Below are positions 1 through 10,850 of a DNA stretch of 64,000 bases, in pieces; within the stretch, counting starts at the first letter, position 1, and the number at the start of each line of letters is the position of its first letter. Below the pieces are notes generated by a model. The model saw only the letters and a list, made by a program, of their open reading frames with translations, did no database searches and was not told the DNA's origin. The position numbers and the translations under genes were made by a program. Source of the stretch: Chondrosia reniformis (taxonomy: Eukaryota; Porifera; Demospongiae; Chondrillida; Chondrillidae); the NCBI GenBank assembly GCA_947172415.1, contig OX359193.1, positions 4,396,501-4,460,500 of the forward strand, given 5' to 3'.

Positions 1-132
1 CTGAAGTGGACACAAACCCTTTGAATAAAGCTATGATAAGTTTTAATTATGATTTTCAAACATGGACGTTGAGATATACACTTGTAGACAAAAAAACTAC
101 TGAAAAGATAATGAAGAAGGTGTTACAGGTCA

Positions 133-1475
133 ATGATAATCATTTCCTTAGTTACTATATTCTTTGTGCTCTATATGATATTAATACTGTTAAGTGATGG
201 GTATATAGAAACAAATCCTGGTCCCTTTACAAATAAGAAGAAAAGAGCAGAAAGAAAAATGAATAATTTTGTTAACAAAGAGAGTATATTAGTCCAAAGG
301 AAGGAGTCATATATATTCTAAAAATCTTCAAAAGAGGAGAGCCACTGATCATACACTATATAAACTCCATCCAGAGAAAAAGAAAGCTGCAGGTCGTGTA
401 ATCTATGCTAGAGACCCTGATTCTAAAAAAGCTGCATCTACAGCTCAATATGCTAGGACTCCTGAAATTTAGAAAGCTGCATCTAGAGCTCAATATGCCA
501 GGGCACCACAAATTAGACTAAGAATACTGAGAGCCACTTCCACACATTACCCAATTTTAAGAAATTTCTTAAGTCATACATACATGGCTAAAAAATCATA
601 GGTACATTTACAATATAGATGTAGTTCTAAATGATGAGAACTTTGAATGTTTGGCTGAATTCATTGACACTGAAAATTACAAAGCCTTTTGTCCTGTCAT
701 AATTTCAGGCTTTTGAATGAAAGGCTAAGTACTTCAGTAGAAGGTAACAATTTTGAATTGAATCTTCAGTCAGAACTAATGTCAAAATATGCAGAAGTTA
801 TAACAAGCTTTGAAAAAAATCAATGGATCATCCTATATATGAATGTTGCAGTTGTAATTGTCTCCATCAAAGGAAGTCAGTAACAAAAGTAAAATTATGT
901 GACACCCTAGGTAAGGAAATGTGGCCCAGATTAAAAAGCTATATCATTGACTCTAACCCTTCAAATGAAGTTGAAGTACTATTTATGTGCAACTATTGTA
1001 AAAATAAGATTAGGAATGATATGCTACCACCACGTTGTGTGTTGAATGGTTTAAAAGTAGTTCCAATTCCACAAGAATGAAAGAATTTTGATTGCTTAAG
1101 TTGCCAACTTATTCAATTAGCAAAATGCCATCAAACAATTATAAGACTAGGTACTTATGCAACTAAAGTTCCTATATACAATTCTCTTAAGGCTTGCAAG
1201 GGTACTATGTTTTTTCTTCCCTTGCCATTTAACAAAACTGTAAACACTATAGATGATATAAAGAATCACAACCAAACCACTTTACCTAATCAAGAATTAT
1301 ACATCGTAATAAATGGCAAACCCACAAAAAGTAAAGTAATTTGGCATTCATTAGTCAATGTTAGCAATATTAGAGTTGCAATTAAAAAGGTAAAAGAGAT
1401 CAACTGGTTATATAAAAACATTGATAATAGATCTCTTGATCGAGCCAGTAATGAAATTATTGAATGTGCTCTTAA
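133..1475 (+). pseudogene. Helitron-like protein, N-terminal part (decayed)
   Basis: This is the first half of a Helitron-type polyprotein fragment; the second half lies at 10851-11390. It opens with about 20 hydrophobic residues and a 2A-like motif (196-225). Lysine-rich repeats of the KKAAS.AQYAR type follow (about 358-510). A cysteine-rich segment comes next (823-1080), with CCSCNC, then MCNYCKNKI and LNGLKVVPIP, then CLSCQLIQLAKC (about 1096-1131) and a conserved stretch ending NWLYKNID. This order matches the DUF6570-like region found upstream of Helitron replicase domains in invertebrate elements, recognised from family memory. An in-frame TAG near 472, a TGA at 1078-1080 and several frame changes show decay. 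The reading frame meets a piggyBac insertion at the TTAA of 1472-1475. Confidence 0.65.
196..225 (+). other. 2A-like ribosome-skipping motif behind a hydrophobic leader
   Basis: The peptide reads DGYIETNPGP followed by F. The 2A consensus is D-V/I-E-x-N-P-G-P, and everything from I to the final P fits; only the usual D is replaced by Y (TAT). It directly follows a hydrophobic stretch starting at the ATG of 133 that looks like a signal peptide. In known 2A motifs the ribosome skips the last Gly-Pro bond and releases the upstream peptide. Whether this variant still works is unknown, because the D position matters. Confidence 0.6.
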
Positions 1476-1907
1476 CCCTCCTACCCCAACTATACATTTC
1501 CTGAAAAATGGCCTGTATCAACAAATAAGGCCAAATTTATGGATATTGCGAGTTGAAATTAAGCTTCAGAAGGTCACAATCGAATCTCTGATAAATTTCC
1601 TAGTTACTAAAGATTGTGACATAATGTAACTATGGAAACTAAGCGATTGCACAACTATTAAATATAAGGCCTTTTCACATTGCAATGCGCATTTGAATTA
1701 GGATCGAATTCGCATCGGTTTAATGCGCTTTGAAAGCATTTCGACCCGTTCACATTTACTCTAACGGCAAGCCTAACTGTTTACAATTGTTTTGCGTTTT
1801 AATCGAGTTTCGGTTAAAAAGATGGCCATCGGTCAAGTTGTAACGCTTTATCTTTTCCTCTTGCTCTCGTACCTTCGCCTGTGTCTAAGGCATCGCACTG
1901 ATCGTCG

Positions 1908-3173
1908 ATGAAGGAGGATAAGACGTATTCAAGGCCGCAGAAGACGATTTTTATTGGAAAATCGGCAAAGAAGAAGGAGAATGTAAGTTTAAAATTAAAA
2001 ACCAATAAAAATGAGCTTACTCGAAGATTTAATCTCTCTCTTTGCCACAGAACTTTGCTGGCACATTCTTTAGGGCTTAGTAGGAATGGCCTACCAAGGA
2101 CACGGTCAGTCTGGTCTCGGCCACGTAGTAACAACTGGTGGTATTCAGTGACTGCAGGATTATTTGGTGACAGCTGGTGGAAGGAAAACCTGTGAATGTC
2201 ACATGCCACATTCACAATTTTATGCAATGAGATGAGGCCTTACATTTCAAGACAGGCCACCAGATTTTGCAATCCCGTTAGTGTTGAGAAGCGTGTGGCT
2301 ATCACGTTGTGGAGACTGGCCACCAATGTAGAATACAGGACGCTCAGTGGACTATTCGGTGTTGGTATTTCAACTGTTGGAACAATAGTTAACGAAACAT
2401 GTATTGTCATAGCAACAAGGTTGACAAAGAAGTATGTAAGGATACCACAGGGTGAGATGATGAGGAAAAATGTTGATGGTTTTGAAACCTGCTGGGGATT
2501 CCCTCAGGCAGCTGGTGCCATTGATGGCAGTCACATCCCCATCATCAGACCAAAGGAAAGTGCCTCCGACTATTATAATAGAAAAGGCTACTATTCCATT
2601 GTATTGCAGGGATTGGTTGATTTTAAGGGAATATTTATGGATGTGAATATAGGGTGGCCTGGAAAGGTCCACGATGCACGTGTTTTTGCTAATTCAATCG
2701 TATACACCAAGGGTAACAATGGTACACTTCTTCCAGATTGGAAAAGGAACCTTTCTGGGGTCGATGTTCCACTTGTTATCCTTGGTGATCCAGCTTATCC
2801 AGCTCTACCTTGGCTAATGAAGCCCTACCAAGAGACTGAGAATACACCTGCTGATAAGAAACTCTTTAACTATAGACAGAGCAGAGCTCGCATGGTAGTG
2901 GAGAATGCCTTTGGTCGTCTTAAAGGTAGATGGCGTTGCCTATTGAAAAGAATCGACTGTGACCTCTCCAATGTACCCAATATTGTTGCAACATGTGTAG
3001 TGTTACACAATGTCTGTGAAAAATATGGAGACAACTGTTTAGAAGAACGGAGGCAACATGATGAGTACCAGCAACACCCTATCACTAGCCACACTGGGCA
3101 CAGCTCAGCCAATGAAGAAGCCAACACTGTTAGAGATGCTATAAAGGATTATATCACTTCCACTACTCAATAG
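1908..3173 (+). pseudogene. PIF/Harbinger transposase (DDE_Tnp_4 type)
   Basis: The nuclease of the nested Harbinger. The long open part (2196-3173, 325 codons) has AGAIDGSHIPI with the first catalytic Asp, then GWPGKVHDARVF, then ILGDPAYP with the second Asp, and VVENAFGRLKGRWR with the Glu and the family's basic tail. The upstream segment, ending RSNNWWYSVTAG...WWKENL, is in the same frame but is cut off by a TGA at 2193-2195, so the natural start lies upstream. Reading the first exon from 1908 with a GT donor near 1981 and an acceptor near 2050 is plausible but not proven. Apart from this stop the catalytic region looks intact. Confidence 0.85.
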
Positions 3174-3228
3174 GAAATTTATGATGTAAACAGCTAATTA
3201 ATTAATGTTGCATGAAGTTCTATAGATT

Positions 3229-4428
3229 TTAACTGCTGGTGGTAGAAGGTGTGTCTGGATCAGATTCAGTGGACATGTATGGTGGATATGGAGGAGCTGC
3301 GGGCCACATTATCTGCTGCATGACAGAAGTAAACAAATACATCATCCTCTCCTCATGCTGCCTTTCTTTTTCTCTTCTGTCATCTTCTAACTTTGCCTCA
3401 AATTCTCTCATAGCCCTCTCACGCCTAGCAGCTCTCTCTTCTGCCTCTTCCTCTAAATCCCTTATAAGACTGATGTAGTCACTTCTGTCATTTAGCCCTG
3501 CAATTACATTGAAGTAATTGAAGGCATGGAATCAAGTTAATCATAATGATTGAGTATAAATTACCTCTCCTCCTAGTACGCCTCTGGAGCCGACTTGGAC
3601 CAGGTGCACCAGTGCCACATCTGCGACCAGTGCTAGCGCTAGACTCAGTTTGCCCAGTGATACCACTAGAGTGACCAGTCTCTCTCTGAGTGCTAGCACT
3701 AGACTGAACAGTCTGGCCAGTGCTAGCACTAGACTGAACAGTCTGGCCAGTGCTAGCACTAGACTGAACAGTCTGGCCAGTGCTAGCACTAGACTGAACA
3801 GTCTGGCCAGTGCTAGCACTAGACTGAGTGGTTTGGTCATCCATGTTAGTGCTGGTACTGGTATTGCCTTCTATGTTGGTATCTATATACATACAAGATA
3901 TATAACTGCATACATATACAAGTTTGGGGAAGGAAATTACCATACCATTATCATCAAGATCTTCTGCAAAAAGATCAGGAGGAGAGCTTTCCTGATCAAA
4001 CACATCCTCTGTAAAAGTATTACATGAATAGTAAAAATAAACAGAGTATCATTGTGCATGCATGCATGTACATACATATACATACCTTCTGCCTGATCAT
4101 TAACAGCTGATTGCAGCAACTGAACAGGCTGTGTTGCAGCTCTTGTTCCAAGGATGGCATCAAAGTCATCATAAAAAGGACAGCTGTGCCTGTCTGTACC
4201 ACTGACATTGTTGCCATCCCTGACCTTGCGGTACCGTTGGACCATGTTTTTAATTTTAGTCCTGCATTGCTTCCAGCTTTTACTGTACCCCAGTTCTTCC
4301 ATTTCCCTAGCTATTCCCTGGTATATTGTGGCATTTCTTTGAGCCCTATCCAATTGTGCTTGGACATTTGCTTGCCCCCAAAGACCAACGAGTGCAGCAG
4401 TTTCTGCTGTTGTCCAATATCCCGCCAT
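3229..4428 (-). CDS. Harbinger Myb/SANT-like accessory protein, multi-exon
   Basis: This is the DNA-binding partner that Harbinger transposases need for nuclear import and end recognition. Exon 1 starts at 4428 and encodes a trihelix/Myb-like domain with WTTAETAALVGLW, a GYSKSWKQCRTKIKNM helix and YRKV. The likely donor is after 4086. Later exons run about 4008-3946, 3880-3566 and 3504-3229, all with GT-AG borders. A Ser/Thr/Gln-rich linker is encoded by a 30-bp minisatellite. The last exon has a charged coiled-coil-like helix (RDLEEEAEERAARRERAM) and ends TPSTTSS. No stop was seen in the proposed exons, so this protein may be intact. It converges on the transposase gene. Confidence 0.7.
3691..3840. 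repeat. 30-bp coding minisatellite, five units
   Basis: Units starting TGCTAGCACTAGACTGAACA repeat every 30 bp from 3691; the middle copies are identical and the last is diverged. On the minus strand each unit encodes a ten-residue SSASTGQTVQ block of the Myb-like protein, so copy number can change without breaking the frame. Confidence 0.95.
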
Positions 4429-5169
4429 TTCGCTTTAAATCGTAGGGAAAATCGTTAATAAACGCAGACAGCGATGGTATAACAACAATCGTCCTTAAAT
4501 GTATATGTATATGTAGCTTAAATTGGCAGCGTAAACGGGCAGCGCGCACGATACTACACCGTTCGAAAATAAGAACGTTTCATGACGCAATCTGTAAATT
4601 TTTCGTTTCCTTAATGCGCTTGAACCGCACCCAATGCACCTCCGGAGGTGAATGGGTCGATGCGCATTAAGGCGGATCGAGGAATCAAATGCGCATTGAA
4701 ATTTTATCGTGTGAAACCGATTAATGCGCATTATCGTTGCAAGTGTGAAAAGGCCTATAGAAAATGGCTGAAAAAAACAAAAGCTGACACTCAATAATTT
4801 TTACAGGTCAGTAGACGCTTCTAATGTTACTAATTTTCTTGTCTATTGTTAGCTTATATCTATTTTAATCGAAATAAATCGAATACGGGTGAATGCGACT
4901 AGATTGAAGGTAGGTTTTGCACAAAACTAAAAATTAGTTAATTCATTACTAGAAATCTGTTTAACCTAATGTCTACGTCTCTTTCTCTTGTCTTTACTTC
5001 ACTTTGGCCTTCCTATATTTTTCTTAGGTTGTTCTTGTTCTTGATGGTTATTGGTTTGTTCAGGTGCAGTCTCTGTCTCCATGATTTGGCTATCACTCTG
5101 AGGTTGCTGCATTTGCTCTTTCTCCAAAGCCTCCTGTCCCCTGCGCGCAAACCATTGCTGGCGAAGAAG

Positions 5170-7353
5170 TTATTTATCTTCTTGGTGCCATATTTCATGG
5201 CAATCTCGTTGGAATACTTGGCAAAGTGATGGAGTGTAGGGACAGTCAGGACAGAAGCGTTTGGTCAGATAGCACAACGATTTCTTGTGGATGGATGCAA
5301 CTTGCTATCATGTCTTACTAAGGTGGAATTGCCACTGTCTGCTTAGCTAGCTTGTGTGTTGCCATACATCTTGATCATTTGAAGAACAAGCTTGTCTCTA
5401 TACTGGCTCTCAGTCTGGAGCTTCTCAGATTTTTCCATTTTGATCTATTTACATAATATAAAAGCATTAGTGACGGCAATTTCAAGTAAATGGTAAAATA
5501 TGGTTTTCCAGTAACGTTTGGTCTGCCTTAAAATATGGTGATAGCTTATAAGTTAATCGGATTTATCTACGCCTCCCATGTACTGATTATAAAACTTTAC
5601 TGCAATTGGTATTGGTACTTCAAAAACTTTTAATGCTCTAGTGTGACAGGGTTTTTCAACTTTCTGGTTACTGTTTTACTGGAATGACCAGGATAGGCAT
5701 TGGTAGCAATTGTAATGATATTCTTATCCTTCCAGCAAATGTATGTGATGGATCCATCTTTGATGTAATAACCTTTTCCTCTAGGAATTCTCTTGCTATC
5801 TAAAGTAACTTTGAGTTCACAGACAGTTTTGGGTACTTCTTGTCTATTTGTACGCAGTGTTCCTGTACAGTACACATCCAATGCCTTGAGACTTTGTATC
5901 AGTCTTGGACTAGTGTAAAAGTTGTCCAAAAAGAGTTGATATCTATGATGAAGAAAAGGCTCCATTAATTCATGGACCACATCATAAGCTAAACCATTAT
6001 CTGATCTCTGCATAACATCTCTCCTTCCACAGTATAAGTTGAAGTCAACTGTGTACCCAGTGTAATCAGAGAGAACCCAAAACTTAAAACCCCATTTGGT
6101 TGGTTTATTTCTGATATATTGTCTAAAGTGAGTACGAGCTTTTGACTTCACCATTCTCTCATCTACAGATAACTCACGTGAAGGTTGAAATAACTCCAAT
6201 GACCTTTGTTTGGTGAATTCATAGAGAGGTAAGACTTTTTTCAAGGGGTGGTTGCTCATTTCGTTTTCTTCTTCTAGGGTGACAATGTGGAGGAATGAAC
6301 TGATGGCCTCAAAGTGATGTCTTGTCATTAGGGAATAGGGAATGAATAAGCACCTATACACAAAGATGTTAATTAATTGTTATATAGCTATAATTTCAAT
6401 ACCAATATATATGTGCATCTATATATATGATATACATGCATGTGGCTCACCTGAGAACTGTTTTTGTCCCATGCCTGTCTGTAGCTCCTAACAGAGCTAA
6501 TGCTAAGGAGAAGTAAGACAGCGATCATTTCTTCAGCTGTGAGCTTGTGCATCTTGAATAGCTTGTACATGAATGGCTTTCTTTCCTTATTCCTTTCGGC
6601 ATAATCTTCAGTAGAATTGACAAGGCGTTCTACATACATGTTATCTATATAAAGGTGGAAGAAATCAAGTTCTTCAGCAATATCCTTATTAAAATTTTCT
6701 GCAACATGTGGTCCAACATCTCTCAGAGTTAGAAAGTCCTCCATGCCTTCAAAGGTTGAGTCCTCAGTGTCCAAGGATTTGGCATTGTGTGGAATAGGTA
6801 AATAGCTGGAACTACCTCCGCTTCTAGTATCTCTGCCTCTGCCTCGCCTTCTGCCTCTGCCTCTGCCTCTGCCTCTGCCTCTGCCTACTCTTGGAGATGT
6901 ACATTTTCCTCTTCCTCGAGAGGATCCTCTGCCTCTAAAAGCATTCCCTTTGCCTAAAATAGAGCCCTCTCCTGTTCTGGAATTTTTAGCCTGATTCACT
7001 AAGGCATCATCAGAATCACTACTACTGTCACTGTCATTTCTTTCTATTTGTTGGTAGCCAATGTCTAAACCTGAAATATCGCTTGAAATCTCACTAGAAC
7101 TATCTTCACTGGAAGTGTTACTGCTTTCCCAAAGAAAGCCACTTCTTTCTAGCTGAATATCAGCATTCCTTGGCAAATTAGGCGTAACTTTTTCTGGTGA
7201 AGGTGATTTCGCAGTTTCTTGGGCATTATCGTCGCTTAAATCGTCAGCAAAGCTTTCATTCAAACCGTTTCTAGTTGAATCGTCCGTATCAGAATTCGTT
7301 TCTCTAGTGAAATAAGTGAGAACATCACAGGAATTAAAACTACGAGCGGCCAT
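5170..7353 (-). pseudogene. piggyBac transposase 1
   Basis: Reading down the minus strand: start MAARSFNSCDV at 7353, an acidic Ser-rich N terminus, an RG-rich run (about 6940-6830), then the core with SSVRSYRQAWDKN, an intron beginning GTGAGC after 6448, MTRHHFEAISSF, and the first catalytic Asp in LSVDERMVK. The second Asp is in LFLDNFYTSP and the third in YMGGVDKSD (about 5555-5580). The C terminus has a zinc-binding Cys cluster, KRFCPDCPYTPSLC, ending about 5170. Damage: a 7-bp duplication at 6330-6343 shifts the frame, a further frameshift lies near 5632, a stop follows YMGGVDKSD, and another frame change precedes the Cys cluster. All three catalytic Asp codons survive. Confidence 0.9.
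6830..6890. repeat. CCTCTG-type hexamer run encoding Arg-Gly repeats
   Basis: Tandem GCCTCT units on the plus strand encode GRGRGRGRG on the minus strand inside the N-terminal region of piggyBac transposase 1. An unrelated hexamer-type array gives the same kind of Arg-Gly tract in piggyBac 3 (58.6 kb). Confidence 0.85.
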
Positions 7354-7540
7354 TTTATTTTTATATTACGAATACCGTAAAATAATGAGCGGCCATTTTT
7401 CTAGTTTTACAATTATTATACAGACATTTTACCGAGAAAGTCAGCAAAATCTTAATGTCAACTTTGAAGGCGTGTATGGAGACACACCTTATGAAATTGT
7501 AGGATTTGCCTCAATAATTATATTCCCTAATATACGAGCT
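7354..7540. other. piggyBac 1 5' flank, ending at the Merlin target site
   Basis: Non-coding sequence upstream of the piggyBac transposase start. It ends in TACGAGCT (7533-7540), which recurs at 10745-10752. The rest of the piggyBac 5' end resumes after the Merlin. Confidence 0.7.
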
Positions 7541-8292
7541 GGTTCTCCAATAATACACGGAAGAAGCATCCATTTGCAAAAATGACGTCACCATTCGATT
7601 CAGTTTCGCATGACAATTCCATTTCAAGTGTCGGCGGGCGCTTATCTCGGTCTCTTTTACGACTTCTACGGGCACTTATTAATGTTTGTTTCCATGGCGT
7701 TTGCACTGAATTCTGTCAAGTGCTGAGTGTCTGTCAAGTCAAGTTTCTCTCGTAAGAAGTAGTCTGTATTCTTATAACGCCCTCTATCAACTCGCTTCCT
7801 CACTTTTCTTCGGCATAGGGCTATGGTTATTGGTTGTCTTGATCAACAAGTGTAACCTCCCTCCCTTGACCACTCAGTGAAGCCTACCGGATTCGCCTTT
7901 TGGATGAGTTCGAAAAGAAATTTGACAAGTGTGAGTTACCATATTATTGTATCCGTTTTATTTGGTTTTTACCTATTATTACCTAAATTTAAACCTGTCC
8001 CATATTCACATTTCTAAGTAATGATGTTTTCATAAATGCGTGCTTGTGGGCTATTTACAGTTTGTTTGTACACATGAGGGGGTTAATTTAGTGTAAATGT
8101 GAAGCCATCATGACTGATGAGCAGTGGTGAAAGGCTGGGATCACCCGATTGCAGTCCTTCCGTATATTATTGGGGATTATTGCAGATCTCATTCATCTTG
8201 GACTGCATCCACAAGCTTGCTGATCAGTGCACTGGGATATACAAAGTTACATGGAAAGAAGAAAACTAAATAAAAACGCATGCAATAAAAAG

Positions 8293-9369
8293 TCAGGGTA
8301 GAGGGTACTGGTTGGCGATGTCTCTGATTATGTTTGTGAATGCCTCCCTTTTTGTATTCCCATGCCTTTCCCGCCACAAAAAATCATCTAAATAGGAGGG
8401 TAACTGTAATTCAGAAACCCCCTTCATAGCTTTAAACTTTCTTTTGACCCTGTTCCAATATGACTCTATATTTTGAGCATTGACCCCTGTTGTAGGGTCA
8501 ACAAAGTTTAAGCTGTGGTTGACTGTGCTATGACTAGCTACTTTGGCAGCTGAGCCACTCTATTGTAAGCCCTCCATTGATCAGACTGGATATCTGTTCC
8601 TGGTCTGACGTGGGCCTGTATAATTGGTAAGAGGGTTGATGCAGTCCTGTCAGGGACCAGCTCCATGTATCCAAGGGCTGGCTCCACTGAGGTGTCACAC
8701 ATTCCGAACACCCACCTCTCTTGCCTGGCTGCTCTTCCTCGATGATACTGTATATTAATTAATTTTTGCATTAATATGTGACTATTTTCCATTGAATGAT
8801 GTGCAACATTCTCTTACTTTAGGCTTATGGTTAAAGAGACTTTCGTCAATTTGTACCGTCTTCCCTGGTCCACCCAATAGGATGGATGTTGAGAGTAGCT
8901 TGGTTGAGAACACTTCACACATCCACTGGTAAACTGCACAAACAGTGCTCTCCGTCACTTCAAGGGACTCCGCGGTTACAGTCACCATGTGCTCACATGA
9001 CCAGTGGTGAATTAACAGCAACCATTTCTTGAGGGTCAACTTCGATTTCGAAAAGAAGCTCCCTTCCCTAATCGAACACCCTTTGTTGCACATGGGACAC
9101 CTCCATCTAAGTTATATTATAATTAATTTGTTAATTATTTGTATTCTTTTTTGTTGATTATTTGTATTTTGAAGAAAATATTACATTGTCTTGAAGAAAA
9201 TATTTTTGTACCTGTAACCATCTGAAACATCATTTCTGCTGCTGACTACCATAGCAGTATTGCAGCTGGAGCAGTCCCTACAACTTGCAAGCAAGTGCTT
9301 GGACTGCATTCAGTGAATTAAATCATCTAGTGGGCCAAAAGTGACTTCTCCAACTTCTATTAAGGACAT
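8293..9369 (-). pseudogene. Merlin transposase (ISXO2/IS1595-like DDE)
   Basis: Exon 1 starts at the ATG of 9369 (MSLIEVGEVTFGPLDDL), has a TGA at 9312-9310 and a Cys-rich CRDCSSCN patch, then a GT donor near 9212. Exon 2 (about 9107-8810) continues the zinc ribbon with CPMCNKG and reaches VQIDESLFNHKPK, holding the first Asp. After a short intron, exon 3 gives RGRAARQERWVFGM, IQSDQWRAYN with the second Asp, and, after a one-base frameshift near 8548, NHSLNFVDPTTGVNAQNIES and YWNRVKRKFK, ending about 8293. The NIES.W..VKR motif is diagnostic of this family. It has one stop and one frameshift, so this copy is inactive. Confidence 0.88.
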
Positions 9370-9860
9370 TTTTGCAATAAGTACCACGCTCAAATGAACT
9401 GCCTTAATTTTACGTATGAATTTCAATTAGCGATATGAATGGAATTAAAAATGTGAAAATCTTGGAAGTTCGATTGACTCAAAAGCTTATACATTCTTAA
9501 GCGTTTATTCACAATGCTACGATTATTGCATAATATTACATATACAAATATACAAGATTGTGCAAGAATGATTACGTCATAATCAAATATGTACTAAAAT
9601 TAGTCACAATTGCAAAATAAATAATTATTATATTCTTTTACAAAAATAGACTAAATGAGTTTTAAAGTCTCTTCTCTTTCATTTTTAATCTATATAGAAA
9701 GAAACAAAGGTAATACTCATCATTCCTAGGTGCACTGAACATCAAATTTTGCAAAGATTCACAGACATCCATAAAGTGTGTCCAATGATTTTTTTCAATA
9801 TTTGATGGTGAAAAATATTTAATTACCCTATCTGTCACCATACATAATGGACATTTAGTG

Positions 9861-10300
9861 TCTGTGAATGCTGAGACTAAGTTTCAGCATCACATCTGAC
9901 CATTTGACAGAGTTGTTGCACTAAATGTATCTCACATTCCGGTATACTTAATGTATAGTGAAAGATAGGGCAAATATTTTAAATCATCAAAATTTGCAAA
10001 ACTCATAGGACATGTTTCATGGATGTCTGTGAATGCTGAGACTAAGTTTCAGCATCACATCTGTCCATTTGACAGAGTTGTTGCACTAAATGTACCTCAC
10101 ATTCCGGTATACTTAATGTATGGTGAAAGATAGGGCAAATATTTTAAATCATCAAAATTTGCAAAACTTATAGGACATGTTTCATGGATGTCTATGAATG
10201 CTGAGACTAAGTTTCAGCATCACATCTGTCCATTTGACAGAGTTGTTGCACTAAATGTACCTCACATTCCGGTATACTTATGTATGGTGAAAGATATTTA
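9861..10300. repeat. 165-bp tandem repeat inside the Merlin, about 2.7 units
   Basis: The segment starting TCTGTGAATGCTGAGACTAA recurs at 9861, 10026 and 10191 (TCTATGAATG in the third). The units share CATTTGACAGAGTTGTTGCA and TTCCGGTATACTTA with few differences. It lies between the transposase start and the right inverted repeat and codes for nothing visible. Confidence 0.9.
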
Positions 10301-10850
10301 AATCAAAGCACATATTTGGAGATAGCGAACTGACAGGTATTATGCAAATCGCGGAATCCCAAATCGCCCGTAATTCAAGCTTAACAGCTCACGGGATGAT
10401 AACAGTTATTATATAAAGTGAAAGAAATATATGGAACACCGAAACAACACATTATTATTATATGACTTATGCCCAAGAAGAGTGAGGGAGCAAGTTGATA
10501 GACGGCGTTATAAGAATGCAGACTACAACTTACGAGAGAAACTTGACTTGACAGACACTCAGCACTTGACAGAATTCAGCGCAAACGCCATGAAAACAAA
10601 CATTAATAAGCGCCCGTATAAGCCGTAAAAGAGATTGAGATAAACGCCCGCCGACACTTGAAATGGAATTATCATGCGAAACTGAATTGAATGGTGACGT
10701 CATTTTTGCAAATGGATGCTTCTCCCGTGTATTACTGTAGATCCTACGAGCTTCATTTTGATATGTAATTTATAAAGGTAAGCCTCTACTACTCTGCTGT
10801 AAAAATTATTTAAGTTTGTATCTTTAAAGATACATATTGGGGTAGGAGGG

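Larger units (their letters stand above)
1667..4756. mobile_element. PIF/Harbinger element nested in piggyBac 1
   Basis: The terminal inverted repeats are AGGCCTTTTCACATTGCAA at 1667 and its near-complement ending at 4756, followed inward by GCGCATT-rich subterminal sequence. The 3-bp ATA flanks both ends (1664-1666, 4757-4759), as expected for a 3-bp target duplication. It carries the standard two-gene set: a DDE transposase on the plus strand and a Myb/SANT-like partner on the minus strand, arranged convergently. It sits in the 3' flank of the piggyBac transposase gene. Confidence 0.9.
7541..10744 (-). mobile_element. Merlin element with about 300-bp inverted ends
   Basis: It is bounded by a perfect 8-bp duplication TACGAGCT (7533-7540 and 10745-10752). 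The ends begin GGTTCTCCAATAATACACGG on the left and GGATCTACAGTAATACACGG on the right, read inward. The inverted repeats continue for about 300 bp (7541 to about 7835, and about 10440 to 10744) with over 85 percent identity by eye. An 8-9 bp duplication, GG-starting ends and an IS1016/ISXO2-like transposase are the marks of the Merlin superfamily. Total length is 3,204 bp. The ORF at 10431-10628 is only the right inverted repeat read through. Confidence 0.9.
1476..10850 (-). mobile_element. piggyBac element 1, split by a Harbinger and a Merlin
   Basis: The outer boundaries are TTAA at 1472-1475 and 10851-10854. The termini share CCCTCCTACCCCAA: direct at 1476 and as its reverse complement ending at 10850. 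Excising the element and one TTAA lets the flanking Helitron-like frame continue through the codons for ECAL and KTTSTMLV, which supports these limits. After removing the Harbinger (1667-4756) and the Merlin (7541-10744), about 3.1 kb of piggyBac sequence remains, with its transposase on the minus strand. Confidence 0.9.

Noticed and set aside
6-197. 63-codon ORF at the window start
   Set aside because: No recognisable domain and it overlaps the leader-plus-2A frame; probably chance.
1814-2227. 137-codon minus-strand ORF opposite the Harbinger transposase
   Set aside because: Shadow of the transposase region with no domain of its own.
3650-4027. 125-codon plus-strand ORF over the minisatellite
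   Set aside because: It is the mirror of the Myb-like protein repeats; the minus strand has the domain and splice sites.
9861-10300. Evenly spaced repeats that could suggest a CRISPR array
   Set aside because: The whole 165-bp unit is conserved with no unique spacers, and the sequence is clearly eukaryotic; it is a tandem repeat within a Merlin.
10431-10628. 65-codon ORF near the Merlin's right end
   Set aside because: Lies entirely within the right inverted repeat; the mirrored left repeat carries the same sequence without a gene.
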